A stretch of 64,000 nt of DNA, from the NCBI RefSeq assembly GCF_000195635.1, contig NZ_GL882644.1, positions 1-64,000 of the forward strand. Direction: 5' to 3'. Shown in pieces: positions 18,249-25,700 of this stretch. The position numbers and the translations under genes are program-made. Source of the DNA: Bacteroides fluxus YIT 12057. GTDB lineage: Bacteria; Bacteroidota; Bacteroidia; Bacteroidales; Bacteroidaceae. Every line of letters begins with the position of its first letter. Position 1 is the first letter of the stretch. The notes beneath the pieces are model-generated. The model searched no databases. It saw nothing but the letters and a program-made list of their open reading frames with translations, and was not told where the DNA came from.

Positions 18249-19267
18249 TTTACTTCAAAATTCGGATCTACGTATTTACGTATGTTCTCACGCATGGACT
18301 CGACGGTTTCCCATTCCGTATTGTTGTCTGAACTATAATGAAAACCTTCCGGAACAGGCACTGCATGATGGTGTTGGATATATTCTTCCTTATTATGTTT
18401 ATCAGATACGGAAGGAAGAATCACATAATATCTACCCAAGTCAATAGTGTCGAGAGCATCGGTTACGGTAATCATCTCTTCATGCAATTTCTCTCCCGGA
18501 CGAATACCAATTTCCACCTGCGGCAGATTGGGAGCAATGGCAGTAGCCACATCCTTAATGTGATAGGAAGGAATCTTCGGGATAAAAATCTCTCCGCCCA
18601 GATGATGGCCGATGGCGTACATAACGAGAGCAACACCGGCTTCAAGAGAAATATTGAAACGGGTCATGCGCATATCGGTAATGGGAAGTTCCTTTGCACC
18701 GTTGTCACGCTTATTGATGAAGAATGGTATCACGGAACCGCGGGAACCCATCACATTGCCATAACGTACCACAGAGAACTTGATATCTTTTGAACCACTG
18801 ATATTATTGGCCGCAGTGAACAGCTTGTCAGAGGTCAGTTTGGTGGCACCGTAAAGGTTGATGGGTGCGCAGGCCTTGTCGGTGGAAAGGGCAACCACAT
18901 GCTTGACCCCTGTAACCAACGCTGCCTTTATCACATTCTGCGCACCGTGCACATTCGTTTTGATGCATTCCTCCGGGTTGTACTCAGCGGTATCCACCTG
19001 CTTGATGGCGGCGGCATGGATAATCACGTCCACCCCCTCGCAGGCACGGGTCAGACGTTCGAGGTCGCGGACGTCACCGATAAAGTAACGCATCTGCGGA
19101 TATGTCCTCTCCGGATACTTCTGCTTCAATTCGAACTGCTTCAGCTCATCGCGGGAGTAGATAATGATTTTCTTTACCTGCGGATAATCACGAAGGATGG
19201 TTTCCACAAACTTCTTGCCAAAGGAACCTGTTCCTCCGGTAATCAATACGGATTTGTTATTAAGCAT
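18245..19267 (-). CDS. pseB: UDP-GlcNAc 4,6-dehydratase (PseB/FlaA1-type)
   Basis: This 340-residue soluble SDR enzyme has GGTGSFG (11-17), the STDKA motif (Asp130-Lys131) and LYGATK (Tyr139, Lys143), which together define inverting PseB-type dehydratases, and GIRPGEKLHEEMI near the C-terminus. It removes water from UDP-GlcNAc to give a 4-keto-6-deoxy-AltNAc intermediate. It is the first biosynthetic gene after upxZ and begins the nonulosonic-acid branch. The long membrane region of WbpM-type relatives is absent. Confidence 0.9.
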   Translation of the reverse strand: MLNNKSVLITGGTGSFGKKFVETILRDYPQVKKIIIYSRDELKQFELKQKYPERTYPQMRYFIGDVRDLERLTRACEGVDVIIHAAAIKQVDTAEYNPEECIKTNVHGAQNVIKAALVTGVKHVVALSTDKACAPINLYGATKLTSDKLFTAANNISGSKDIKFSVVRYGNVMGSRGSVIPFFINKRDNGAKELPITDMRMTRFNISLEAGVALVMYAIGHHLGGEIFIPKIPSYHIKDVATAIAPNLPQVEIGIRPGEKLHEEMITVTDALDTIDLGRYYVILPSVSDKHNKEEYIQHHHAVPVPEGFHYSSDNNTEWETVESMRENIRKYVDPNFEVK

Positions 19268-19281
19268 TATAATGAAATTTT

Positions 19282-19776
19282 TTATTCGTCAACATATTCC
19301 CACGGATAGGGATTATCAACCACATTCTGAAACTCTTCGACAGCCTCCTGCTGTTGGGAAGTGAGTGAGACAAAATCCCAAGAAGCGATAATGGTACGGG
19401 CTTCGTCTGCTAAAGGCTCGTCGAACACTTCACCATAGCAAGCGGTAAGCAGACGGAGTTTCAGCAACGAGGCAGGAAGGATATCAAGAATATCCCAACA
19501 ACGATCCAAAACATTCTGGACATGATCCTGCCTCTCACCGTGGTCAATGAATGATGCACTGTAACCCATCAGAAGAGCGAGGCAAACATTTGCCTGTTCT
19601 TCAACTGTATCCCCTTTGGCACCGGAATTGTACAAAGCAGTAGTCAGACAGTAAACTTCACCGTTACGACGGGACAGGTCATCACTATAGACAGGACTAC
19701 CGTCCATACCCAAATACATCAAATCGTGCGCCGCACGCTGAAGAGTGATTGCTTCTTCGGAAAGAGAGGTGTTCAT
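19282..19776 (-). CDS. upxZ: UpxZ-family inhibitor of heterologous UpxY antiterminators
   Basis: This 164-residue protein occupies the second place of the capsule operon, as UpxZ does in Bacteroides. It shows the usual MYLGMDGSPVYSDDLSRRNG block near residue 20 and an acidic C-terminus. UpxZ proteins block the UpxY antiterminators of other capsule loci, so one capsule dominates at a time. The 83 bases between this gene and upxY contain a GATGCTTCGCT-type hairpin resembling an interspersed intergenic repeat. Confidence 0.88.
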   Translation of the reverse strand: MNTSLSEEAITLQRAAHDLMYLGMDGSPVYSDDLSRRNGEVYCLTTALYNSGAKGDTVEEQANVCLALLMGYSASFIDHGERQDHVQNVLDRCWDILDILPASLLKLRLLTACYGEVFDEPLADEARTIIASWDFVSLTSQQQEAVEEFQNVVDNPYPWEYVDE

Positions 19777-19859
19777 TTATGATTTATAATTTATGATTTC
19801 AGATTTAAAAAGAGAGCGGATGCTTCGCTACGCTCTGCATGACAAATTGTATATGTTAG

Positions 19860-20396
19860 CTATTGGATAACTTCTATAAGATCCGGATGGATGGTAGCCA
19901 TGGCAACGGCAATGACACCCTGTATCGCAACGATTACACGACGGTCACGGGCACCTTTCACTTTCAGGAAAACACCCTCCTGCCCTTCGAAATCACCACC
20001 TGTAACACGCACTTTGGTGCCCTTCGACAAGTTAAGTTCTTCAGGCTGAAAGTACAGGAGATGATCGTTATAAGTACCGGCAACGGCAATGAAGCGCTGC
20101 ATCTCGTTGTCGGGGATGATAATCTTCTCACCGCTACGGGTGTCGGTGATGTATTGCAAATAGGCAACCTGGGATTTGACACGCTTTAAATCGGAAGGAC
20201 GAGCATGTACAAAAAGCAGGTTGTGGATAACAGGAACCAGAGCACGGACTTTCTTGCCTTTCTTGATACTGATCTTGTATTGCATGGGGACGAAACAGCC
20301 CAGATGCTCCTTTTCGAGCAGCCGCATGGCATCAGGCTCTCTACGGTAAGTGGCACGCATAGCATACCATATTTCGGTCTCTCTCTCCGTTTCCAT
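19860..20396 (-). CDS. upxY: UpxY-family transcription antiterminator
   Basis: This 178-residue NusG paralogue has an N-terminal NGN domain (IWYAMRATYRREPDAMRLL, then GCFVPMQYKI) and a C-terminal KOW segment (GTKVRVTGGDFEGQEGVFLK). It is the first gene of the capsule operon and lets RNA polymerase pass the leader and read the 20-kb transcript. The leader upstream (20397-20582) holds a hairpin likely to matter for its recruitment. Transcription depends on the invertible promoter at 20616-20789, which is drawn facing away. Confidence 0.93.
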   Translation of the reverse strand: METERETEIWYAMRATYRREPDAMRLLEKEHLGCFVPMQYKISIKKGKKVRALVPVIHNLLFVHARPSDLKRVKSQVAYLQYITDTRSGEKIIIPDNEMQRFIAVAGTYNDHLLYFQPEELNLSKGTKVRVTGGDFEGQEGVFLKVKGARDRRVIVAIQGVIAVAMATIHPDLIEVIQ

Positions 20397-20492
20397 GCTA
20401 TAATATTTTCAGAAAAGGGTGTTCCTTCGGGGCTTTGAACGCCTTGCATACACTTGGTTTTCAATCATTTGCGAGCATTTTATGTAGAATAC

Positions 20493-20516
20493 GGCAAGCT
20501 TTATGCCCCTCTTGCC
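20493..20516 (-). promoter_or_regulatory. Hairpin in the upxY leader RNA
   Basis: GGCAAG (20493-20498) and CTTGCC (20511-20516) form a 6-bp stem with a 12-base loop in the leader about 100 bases before upxY. UpxY action is known to need the 5' leader of its own operon, so this hairpin is a candidate recognition or pause site. A 43-codon reading frame (20409-20540, minus) also crosses the leader, but I do not treat it as a gene. Confidence 0.4.
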
Positions 20517-20582
20517 AACTGATTCTCTGTAGTCGTTCATTACCGTACAGGTAAAAAGCTATAAACGAATGAATTAAAGGCA

Positions 20583-20615
20583 AAAAGCGTTCAATAGACG
20601 TTCGTTTTAAAAACG
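20583..20615. repeat. Left inverted repeat of the invertible promoter
   Basis: This 33-bp arm contains AGACGTTCGT at 20596-20605, matching the ARACGTWCGT core described for Mpi-controlled capsule promoters of B. fragilis. It aligns with the reverse complement of 20790-20822 at most positions, with identity concentrated at the outer AAAAGCGTT and the core ACGTTCGTTT. Confidence 0.85.
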
Positions 20616-20789
20616 TCAAAATATTTCATTCCCATAAATATTAAAAAGCATCAAAAGGAAAATATATTTAAAATATTCTTTATTGGTCTTTATTCGCTTA
20701 CACACAAATATTTAAGTGCAAAACAAAAAGACTTTTCGAAATATTTTTATTAAACATTTTGGTGGTTTCAAAAATCCCCTTTATCTTTG
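20616..20789 (+). promoter_or_regulatory. Invertible capsule promoter, drawn in the OFF orientation
   Basis: Inside the inverted repeats lies a textbook Bacteroides promoter on the plus strand: TTTG at 20758-20761, 20 bases, then TATCTTTG at 20782-20789. It points right, away from upxY. I found no TAnnTTTG box on the minus strand within the segment. Inversion of the 174-bp segment would aim it at upxY. A serine invertase of the Mpi type, not present in this window, would be needed. Confidence 0.85.
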
Positions 20790-20822
20790 CGTCTATTAAA
20801 CGAACGTTTAAAAAACGCTTTT
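20790..20822. repeat. Right inverted repeat of the invertible promoter
   Basis: The arm contains ACGAACGTTT at 20800-20809, whose complement AAACGTTCGT matches ARACGTWCGT. It pairs with 20583-20615. The predicted transcription start of the promoter in the drawn orientation falls within this arm. Confidence 0.85.
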
Positions 20823-20914
20823 CACCATTCGCATTTTCGCCTATATATCAACACATTGCACTAAATTTTCTTTATTTTCAAAGCAATAATATCTATAACT
20901 TATCCGGCACTTCT

Positions 20915-20945
20915 TTTGCAACAAACTAAGGATCATCTATTTTTG
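20915..20945 (+). promoter_or_regulatory. Promoter for the genes at 20996-22825
   Basis: TTTG at 20915-20918 and TATTTTTG at 20938-20945 are separated by 19 bases, a good Bacteroides promoter. It would start a transcript about 45 bases before the ATG at 20996 and gives these genes a source independent of the invertible promoter. Confidence 0.65.
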
Positions 20946-20995
20946 CAAATTTACAATTTATCATATTTTAAATTTACGCTTAAATTATGCAAATT

Positions 20996-21372
20996 ATGGC
21001 TAACAAAAACATGCCGGAAGGCAAGGAATCAAACTCAAAAAAAACGGATGTGAACAAGAAGTAACATCCAGTAAAACAAACCGTAAGTCTAAAGCCGGAA
21101 GACCTGAAAGCGGTAAAATGAAAGGCATAGATTTCCGCCACAGACATGAAGTGATGGCAGACATCATCAGGTGGTGGGAAAATGGATATTGGGTGACAGA
21201 AGGTACTGCCAGTATCAAAACCTTGTCAGACTGGGCTGCGGAAAGATTCCTGTTCCTATCTGTTACAGGAAAGCCTCTATCCTACAACACAATAAAGCAA
21301 GAATTCGGGGAAGTTTGGCGAGACTTGCAACTACTTAAAAAAGAAAATAAAGGAAGTAAAGGGAGAGTATAA
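20996..21372 (+). pseudogene. Small basic capsule-associated protein, split at an A8 tract
   Basis: From ATG 20996 the frame reads MANKNMPEGKESNSKK and stops at 21062-21064. A second frame overlaps it and runs to 21372, with NGCEQEVTSSKTNRKSKAGR, then an AT-hook-like AGRPESGK and the conserved-looking part FRHRHEVMADIIRWWENGYW. The two frames meet at eight A (21037-21044). One extra A, a -1 ribosomal slip or transcriptional slippage would give one protein of about 125 residues. It may be a broken gene or one expressed by slippage. An internal start at 21118 would give an 84-residue protein. Function unknown. Confidence 0.55.
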
Positions 21373-21469
21373 AAACAAGAAATATCCGTACAACAATTAA
21401 AGATGAACACCCTAATGACAATTGTGCATAACTTTGTCACGCTTTAGCAAAGATCAAGCCACACACCTG

Positions 21470-21512
21470 GAAAGATGCCGCTTCCTCCGAGAACCGGCAT
21501 CTTTCTTTTTTT
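21470..21512 (+). terminator. Strong intrinsic terminator
   Basis: GAAAGATGCCG (21470-21480) pairs perfectly with CGGCATCTTTC (21495-21505) to give an 11-bp stem followed by seven T. It sits between the split gene and the DUF2693 gene. A 14-codon frame (21404-21448) precedes it, so attenuation of the downstream genes is possible. Confidence 0.85.
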
Positions 21513-21569
21513 AGCATGACTGAAACACCTACTAAACAGAATCTATTTATCAATTTAAACAACTACAAA

Positions 21570-21917
21570 ATGAAAAAGTTAACAAAACCCGTTTCACTTC
21601 ACGAAGCTCTGAGAGAACTATGGAAAGTACAAATCATACTTAAAAAAGGGTACACCGAATCATGTGCCTCCTGGATGGCGCAGCGTATCGAAAGTCTCAT
21701 TGACCACATGCAGTACGGCTATGCACTCGTTGCTTATTACAAACAAGACGGGACTTTCAAACTGGTAAAGGCAACCCTAATACCATACGAGGCCGGGTTC
21801 CGCAGGAAATATGAGATTGCAAGAGTAACAAGCACCCTCGTATTTTGGGATGTGGAACAGCAGGCCTGGAGAAGCTTCCAACTGGCAAACTTTTTGGAAT
21901 GGAGACCCATCTGCTGA
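21570..21917 (+). CDS. DUF2693-like SH3-fold protein
   Basis: This is a 115-residue protein when started at MKKLTKPVSL; an upstream ATG at 21516 would add 18 residues unlike the family. The C-terminal half, FKLVKATLIPYEAGFRRKYE then VFWDVEQQAWRSFQLANFLE, resembles small DUF2693/SH3-fold proteins of Bacteroidetes. These occur in capsule and conjugative regions and their role is not known. It is separated from the preceding gene by a strong terminator and lies about 50 bases before the DUF4373 gene. Confidence 0.65.
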   Translation: MKKLTKPVSLHEALRELWKVQIILKKGYTESCASWMAQRIESLIDHMQYGYALVAYYKQDGTFKLVKATLIPYEAGFRRKYEIARVTSTLVFWDVEQQAWRSFQLANFLEWRPIC

Positions 21918-21970
21918 AAGTGAAAAATGGAAAATGGAAAGTGGAAAATAAAAAAACAATCACTGAAGAA

Positions 21971-22825
21971 ATGGCGATGACATACGGGGGAATGCTATAT
22001 TTCCCCCTCAAAGTGAATATCTTTGAGGAAATAGCAATAGAATTGGTAGAAGCCAAATTCGGCTTGAAAGGTACAACGGCGGTGATGAAACTCTTGTGCA
22101 AAATATATAAAGAGAACGGCTACTACCTGAAATGGGACGAAGAACAATGTACGCTCTTTGCCAACAAGGCCGGAAAGGACATCAGCGAAGAAGAAATGCA
22201 GGGGATAGTTAGGATTCTAACTGAGAAAGGATTCTTTGATCTCGCAACTTATCAAGATAAACAGATACTGACCTCCCTTGAAATACAAAAAGTATGGTTG
22301 GAAGCCACCAAAAGAAGAAAGAGAGACCCGGCTGCACTACCCTACATGTTGGTGAAAACGGAAGAAAAGAAGGAGGACAAAGGCGAAGACGCTCACAATG
22401 AAAACAGCAATTGCACGCAAAATGAAGGAAATTGCATACAGCCTGCTGACAATTTACCCGAAAATGCATGCAATTCCGGACAAAGCAAAGTAGAGCAGAG
22501 TAAAGCAAACGAAAGTAAAGCACTTCCCCCTTCAATTCCCCCGAAAGGGGAAGGCGGAGGGAAGGAGTTTTTTTCGTCTTTCGACATTCCGGGATATGCC
22601 TACAACAAAAAGACGCATAACTTGGAATGCCTGATGCTGGAGCTAAAGCAACTGCACATCACAGATGCAGACGAAGTGCAAAAGATCCTGCGCTTGTCCG
22701 ATTATGGCAGGTTAGGGGGAACTTTCTGGAAAATTGTCCATGACACAAACTGGAACAAGGTAAACAGTAAAGGAGGATATATCATCTCTATACTCGCCAA
22801 AGAAAAGAAGAAAGACATAAGATGA
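21971..22825 (+). CDS. DUF4373-domain protein
   Basis: This is a 284-residue protein from ATG 21971 (MAMTYGGMLYFPLKVN); earlier in-frame starts lie in a purine-rich, repetitive stretch and are less likely. Residues 5-110 match the DUF4373 (Lin1244/Lin1753-like) winged-helix-type domain, with GLKGTTAVMKLLCKIY and ILTEKGFFDLATYQ. The middle is low-complexity (Asn, Glu, Ser). A PPSIPPKGEGGGKE segment is encoded by a C/G-rich hairpin repeat like those in Bacteroides intergenic DNA. Relatives commonly sit upstream of upxY or in mobile DNA; a DNA-binding or replication-related role is inferred. Confidence 0.75.
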   Translation: MAMTYGGMLYFPLKVNIFEEIAIELVEAKFGLKGTTAVMKLLCKIYKENGYYLKWDEEQCTLFANKAGKDISEEEMQGIVRILTEKGFFDLATYQDKQILTSLEIQKVWLEATKRRKRDPAALPYMLVKTEEKKEDKGEDAHNENSNCTQNEGNCIQPADNLPENACNSGQSKVEQSKANESKALPPSIPPKGEGGGKEFFSSFDIPGYAYNKKTHNLECLMLELKQLHITDADEVQKILRLSDYGRLGGTFWKIVHDTNWNKVNSKGGYIISILAKEKKKDIR

Positions 22826-22867
22826 ACTCCATGTTTTTCAAAGAATTAACTTACTGTAATACAAATA

Positions 22868-22917
22868 ATTAATTTTGTGTCAGCAAGAAATTAACTTCCG
22901 GCTGACACGAAATTAAT
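22868..22917. repeat. 17-bp inverted repeat upstream of the regulator gene
   Basis: ATTAATTTTGTGTCAGC (22868-22884) and GCTGACACGAAATTAAT (22901-22917) pair over 17 bases with one G-T, around a 16-base loop. There is no T-tract after it on the plus strand. The loop repeats a nearby motif (AAGAAATTAACTT, compare AAAGAATTAACTT near 22840). It could be an operator or an RNA structure. Confidence 0.6.
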
Positions 22918-22946
22918 AATTTGCAGACAGAAGAAAATCCCTCCAT

Positions 22947-22979
22947 TTTCGTGTTTTTCCAAAAAAGAAAGTATATTTG
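22947..22979 (+). promoter_or_regulatory. Promoter of the XylR/AraC-type regulator
   Basis: TATATTTG at 22972-22979 matches TAnnTTTG. A weak TTTC at 22947-22950 lies 21 bases upstream. The predicted RNA start lies roughly 30 bases before the ATG at 23014 and excludes the longer in-frame start at 22921. Confidence 0.55.
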
Positions 22980-23013
22980 CCTATCATACAATTCTTCATT
23001 TTACCAACTGCAC

Positions 23014-24183
23014 ATGATTCGATTAATATTACTGACCGACTTTACAGAATCTTTTTCGTACAACCTGCTGAAAGGAGTGTTGGCGTACTCAAAAAGTCAT
23101 GAGCCATGGGTAGTATGCCGAATGCCACCCTCTTATAAAAAAACTTACGGCATAGAAGGAGTTCTGAAATGGGCAAAAACTTGGCAGGCAGACGCGATTA
23201 TCGGTCAGTTCGACAATGATGACAATGTAGAACTATTCCGTCAGAATGGAATCATTGCAATTGCCCAAGACTACAAGTCGAGGTTCAGCAATATCCCCAA
23301 CATCACGGGCGATTACCGCAATACCGGCAAGATGGCGGCAGAGTTTTTTCTGAGTAAAGGATTCCAGAACTTTGCATTCTATGGTTATCGCGACACCGTC
23401 TGGTCGCAGGAACGCTGCGAGGGCTTCTACGAATGCATAGCTGCGCATGGCTTCGGTAATAATTTCTCTTCTTACCAGGAACAGTCCCTTGATGATTTAT
23501 GGTTTTATGAAGCCCCTCCCCTGCTTAATTGGCTAAAATCGTTGCCGCAGCCTACAGCACTTATGGCTTGCGACGACAATCAAGGCAACCGCATTACGGA
23601 GATTTGTAAGGTCAACAATATCAGAGTGCCCGACAAAATTGCCATACTGGGAGTAGATAACGATGAAATTATCTGTAACCTGTCCGACCCTCCTTTGTCC
23701 AGCATCAACCATAACATCGTAAGAGGCGGATTCGAGGCAGCCGCCCTCATAGAACATCTACTGAATAATGAAGAAGCCACTTATCAGGATGTGGTACTCC
23801 AACCTGTGAATATAATAAACCGGCTCTCTACGGATTTTTATTCTACGACAGACACGCGTATTCATAAAGTCCTGAAATATATCCATCAGAATTTATCCAA
23901 CGACATCACGGTATCGGATATTGTCAAAGAAGTACCTTTGTCACGACGTTTGTTGGAAATACGCTTTAAAGAGGTCACCAAACAGTCCATCCACAAATAC
24001 ATCTTTAATCTCAGAATGGAACGTTTCGCCCAACTACTGCTGGCCAGTGACGACCCGATTGCAGATGTGGCAGAGCAAGTGGGAATAACTAATTTGAAGA
24101 ACCTGTCCCGCCAGTTCAAAGCCTTGAAGCAAGTCTCTCCCAACGAATACCGGAAAGAGCATAAAATGAAGAACCGGCTGTAG
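23014..24183 (+). CDS. XylR-like regulator: periplasmic-binding-protein domain plus AraC HTH
   Basis: This 389-residue regulator has an N-terminal LacI/XylR-type sugar-binding domain (RLILLTDFTESFSYNLLKG, then LMACDDNQGNRITEICKVNN and KIAILGVDNDEIICNLS) and a C-terminal AraC HTH from about residue 285 (ITVSDIVKEVPLSRRLLEIR, then IADVAEQVGITNLKNLSRQF). It should bind a sugar in the cytoplasm and control transcription. It ends 59 bases from the convergent PUL. AraC domains read direct repeats about two helical turns apart. The paired 34-bp elements at 42227-42260 and 43310-43343 have this form, so this protein is their best candidate (inference). Confidence 0.88.
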   Translation: MIRLILLTDFTESFSYNLLKGVLAYSKSHEPWVVCRMPPSYKKTYGIEGVLKWAKTWQADAIIGQFDNDDNVELFRQNGIIAIAQDYKSRFSNIPNITGDYRNTGKMAAEFFLSKGFQNFAFYGYRDTVWSQERCEGFYECIAAHGFGNNFSSYQEQSLDDLWFYEAPPLLNWLKSLPQPTALMACDDNQGNRITEICKVNNIRVPDKIAILGVDNDEIICNLSDPPLSSINHNIVRGGFEAAALIEHLLNNEEATYQDVVLQPVNIINRLSTDFYSTTDTRIHKVLKYIHQNLSNDITVSDIVKEVPLSRRLLEIRFKEVTKQSIHKYIFNLRMERFAQLLLASDDPIADVAEQVGITNLKNLSRQFKALKQVSPNEYRKEHKMKNRL

Positions 24184-24204
24184 TCCACAGACAAACCGGT
24201 TCTT
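24169..24204. terminator. Bidirectional terminator between the convergent regulator and PUL
   Basis: AAGAACCGG (24169-24177) pairs with CCGGTTCTT (24196-24204), a 9-bp stem around the regulator stop codon. T residues follow on the plus strand, and a CTTCATTTT tract follows on the minus strand. It would end both convergent transcripts. Confidence 0.6.
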
Positions 24205-24242
24205 TTAAAGGAGTTATCAGGAGATAAAGGGAGTTATCGCCT

Positions 24243-25688
24243 TTATTCCGGCAAGTACAACATACTGTCCGGCAAAGGAGTTTCAAGGATATTCCGTCCC
24301 GAATATCCCACTTCCAGTTCCTGCCCCATGTAATCTTCAAAATACAACACACGCAACTCATGAAGCCCCTTCTCAAGAGCAATCTTCCCTTCACTGCGGC
24401 GGGCGCTGTGTCCGCCGTCATTATCAACCACCAATTTACCGTCGATATAAAGCACCGAGCCGTCGTCCGAGAAAGTATAGAAACGATATACACCTTTCTC
24501 GGGAATCTGTATCAAAGTACGGAAGTCATATGCAAAATGATCTGTAACGGTGGCTTCTTCAATGGAAATGTTTTCCATTGTTCCTTTCTTCACCACTTGG
24601 CAAGAAGCAATGTCTTCCACACGCTTGCATTTCCCTTCATAATAAGTATAGGCCACGCCATGTTTGCCGGGAACCGCTTTCATTGCAGGCAGGTAATCCA
24701 TCGTCTGCGCCTCCTCTGAGTTCAGCCCCGAAGGATAGTAGTACTCCGCTTCACGTCCTGCAGGTGTCGCGATCCAGGTATCAAACTTGGATTTGCCTTC
24801 AAACAGTTCGATAATGCGGGCTCCTCTTGTCAATGAACCGTAGGCATCCGTACCGGTCACCCGGCCGAAGCCAAGCGCAATTCCTTTATCTATTCCTATA
24901 TAATCATTGTCATGGTCATGCCCGACGAAGACTCCCATCACATCCTTCATCTCGATGAACGAGGAGAACATACCGGAATTGATTCTTGAAGAAGCAACAC
25001 CTTCCAAAGCATTGCCGAAGGTCTTGCCATCATCTGCCAGTTCGTTGTATTCAAGCAACGGAATATGGAAGAAAGCCAACGCTGGCACCGGGACTCCACC
25101 GTTCTCGGCAGTGAAACGGGCACTCTGCTTACGATACCATTCTATCTGGTCGAAGTGAATCCAATCGTAAGCCCCATAAAGCTTGTTCGGCTGATAGTCA
25201 TTGGAATCCATGCAATAAAGCAACGCTTCTACCTTCCCTTTATTTGGGGAATCGTAAACAGGTATCACGCAGTTGCCGCAGCCCATAATTTCCTCCGGTC
25301 CTTTGGCCCCTACATAGTAAGGGGATTTCAGAAGAAAATCATAAATATCGTCTTTCGTCATGTATTCTGCATCATGGTTTCCCATAGTGACGACAAAAGG
25401 GACTTTGGCTTCGTTGAAGATGGCAACTACCGCTTTCCAACCTTCCATGGCAGGGTCTTCGGTCACCACATCACCGCTCAGTACGGCAATGTCGGGTTGC
25501 TCCGCTTTCAGCACCGCACGAATAGTTGCCGCTGTTTCGGCACATTTCGCAGATTGGGGCGTCCAATGCAAGTCAGTGAACTGAGCTACCACAAACCTTC
25601 CATCCTTGAAAAAGAATTGCTTCTGCGCAAAAGCCGTCACCGGAATGCAGCCCAGCAGCACCACTAAAAGAATAACTGTTTTCCTCAT
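24243..25688 (-). CDS. Secreted metallophosphatase with C-terminal PA14 domain
   Basis: This 481-residue protein has a type I signal peptide (MRKTVILLVVLLGCIPVTAF). The calcineurin-like domain shows AQFTDLHW, LSGDVV, MGNHD, and FVGHDHDND, the metal-binding set of Dcr2/purple-acid-type phosphatases. Residues from about 335 form a PA14 module (FSDDGSVLYIDGKLVVDNDG), often carbohydrate-binding. It would remove phosphate or cleave a phosphodiester on a glycan in the periplasm or at the surface. It is the last gene of the PUL operon. The same type of PA14 module ends the GH92 enzyme of this PUL. Confidence 0.85.
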   Translation of the reverse strand: MRKTVILLVVLLGCIPVTAFAQKQFFFKDGRFVVAQFTDLHWTPQSAKCAETAATIRAVLKAEQPDIAVLSGDVVTEDPAMEGWKAVVAIFNEAKVPFVVTMGNHDAEYMTKDDIYDFLLKSPYYVGAKGPEEIMGCGNCVIPVYDSPNKGKVEALLYCMDSNDYQPNKLYGAYDWIHFDQIEWYRKQSARFTAENGGVPVPALAFFHIPLLEYNELADDGKTFGNALEGVASSRINSGMFSSFIEMKDVMGVFVGHDHDNDYIGIDKGIALGFGRVTGTDAYGSLTRGARIIELFEGKSKFDTWIATPAGREAEYYYPSGLNSEEAQTMDYLPAMKAVPGKHGVAYTYYEGKCKRVEDIASCQVVKKGTMENISIEEATVTDHFAYDFRTLIQIPEKGVYRFYTFSDDGSVLYIDGKLVVDNDGGHSARRSEGKIALEKGLHELRVLYFEDYMGQELEVGYSGRNILETPLPDSMLYLPE

Positions 25689-25700
25689 AATCCTTTAAAA

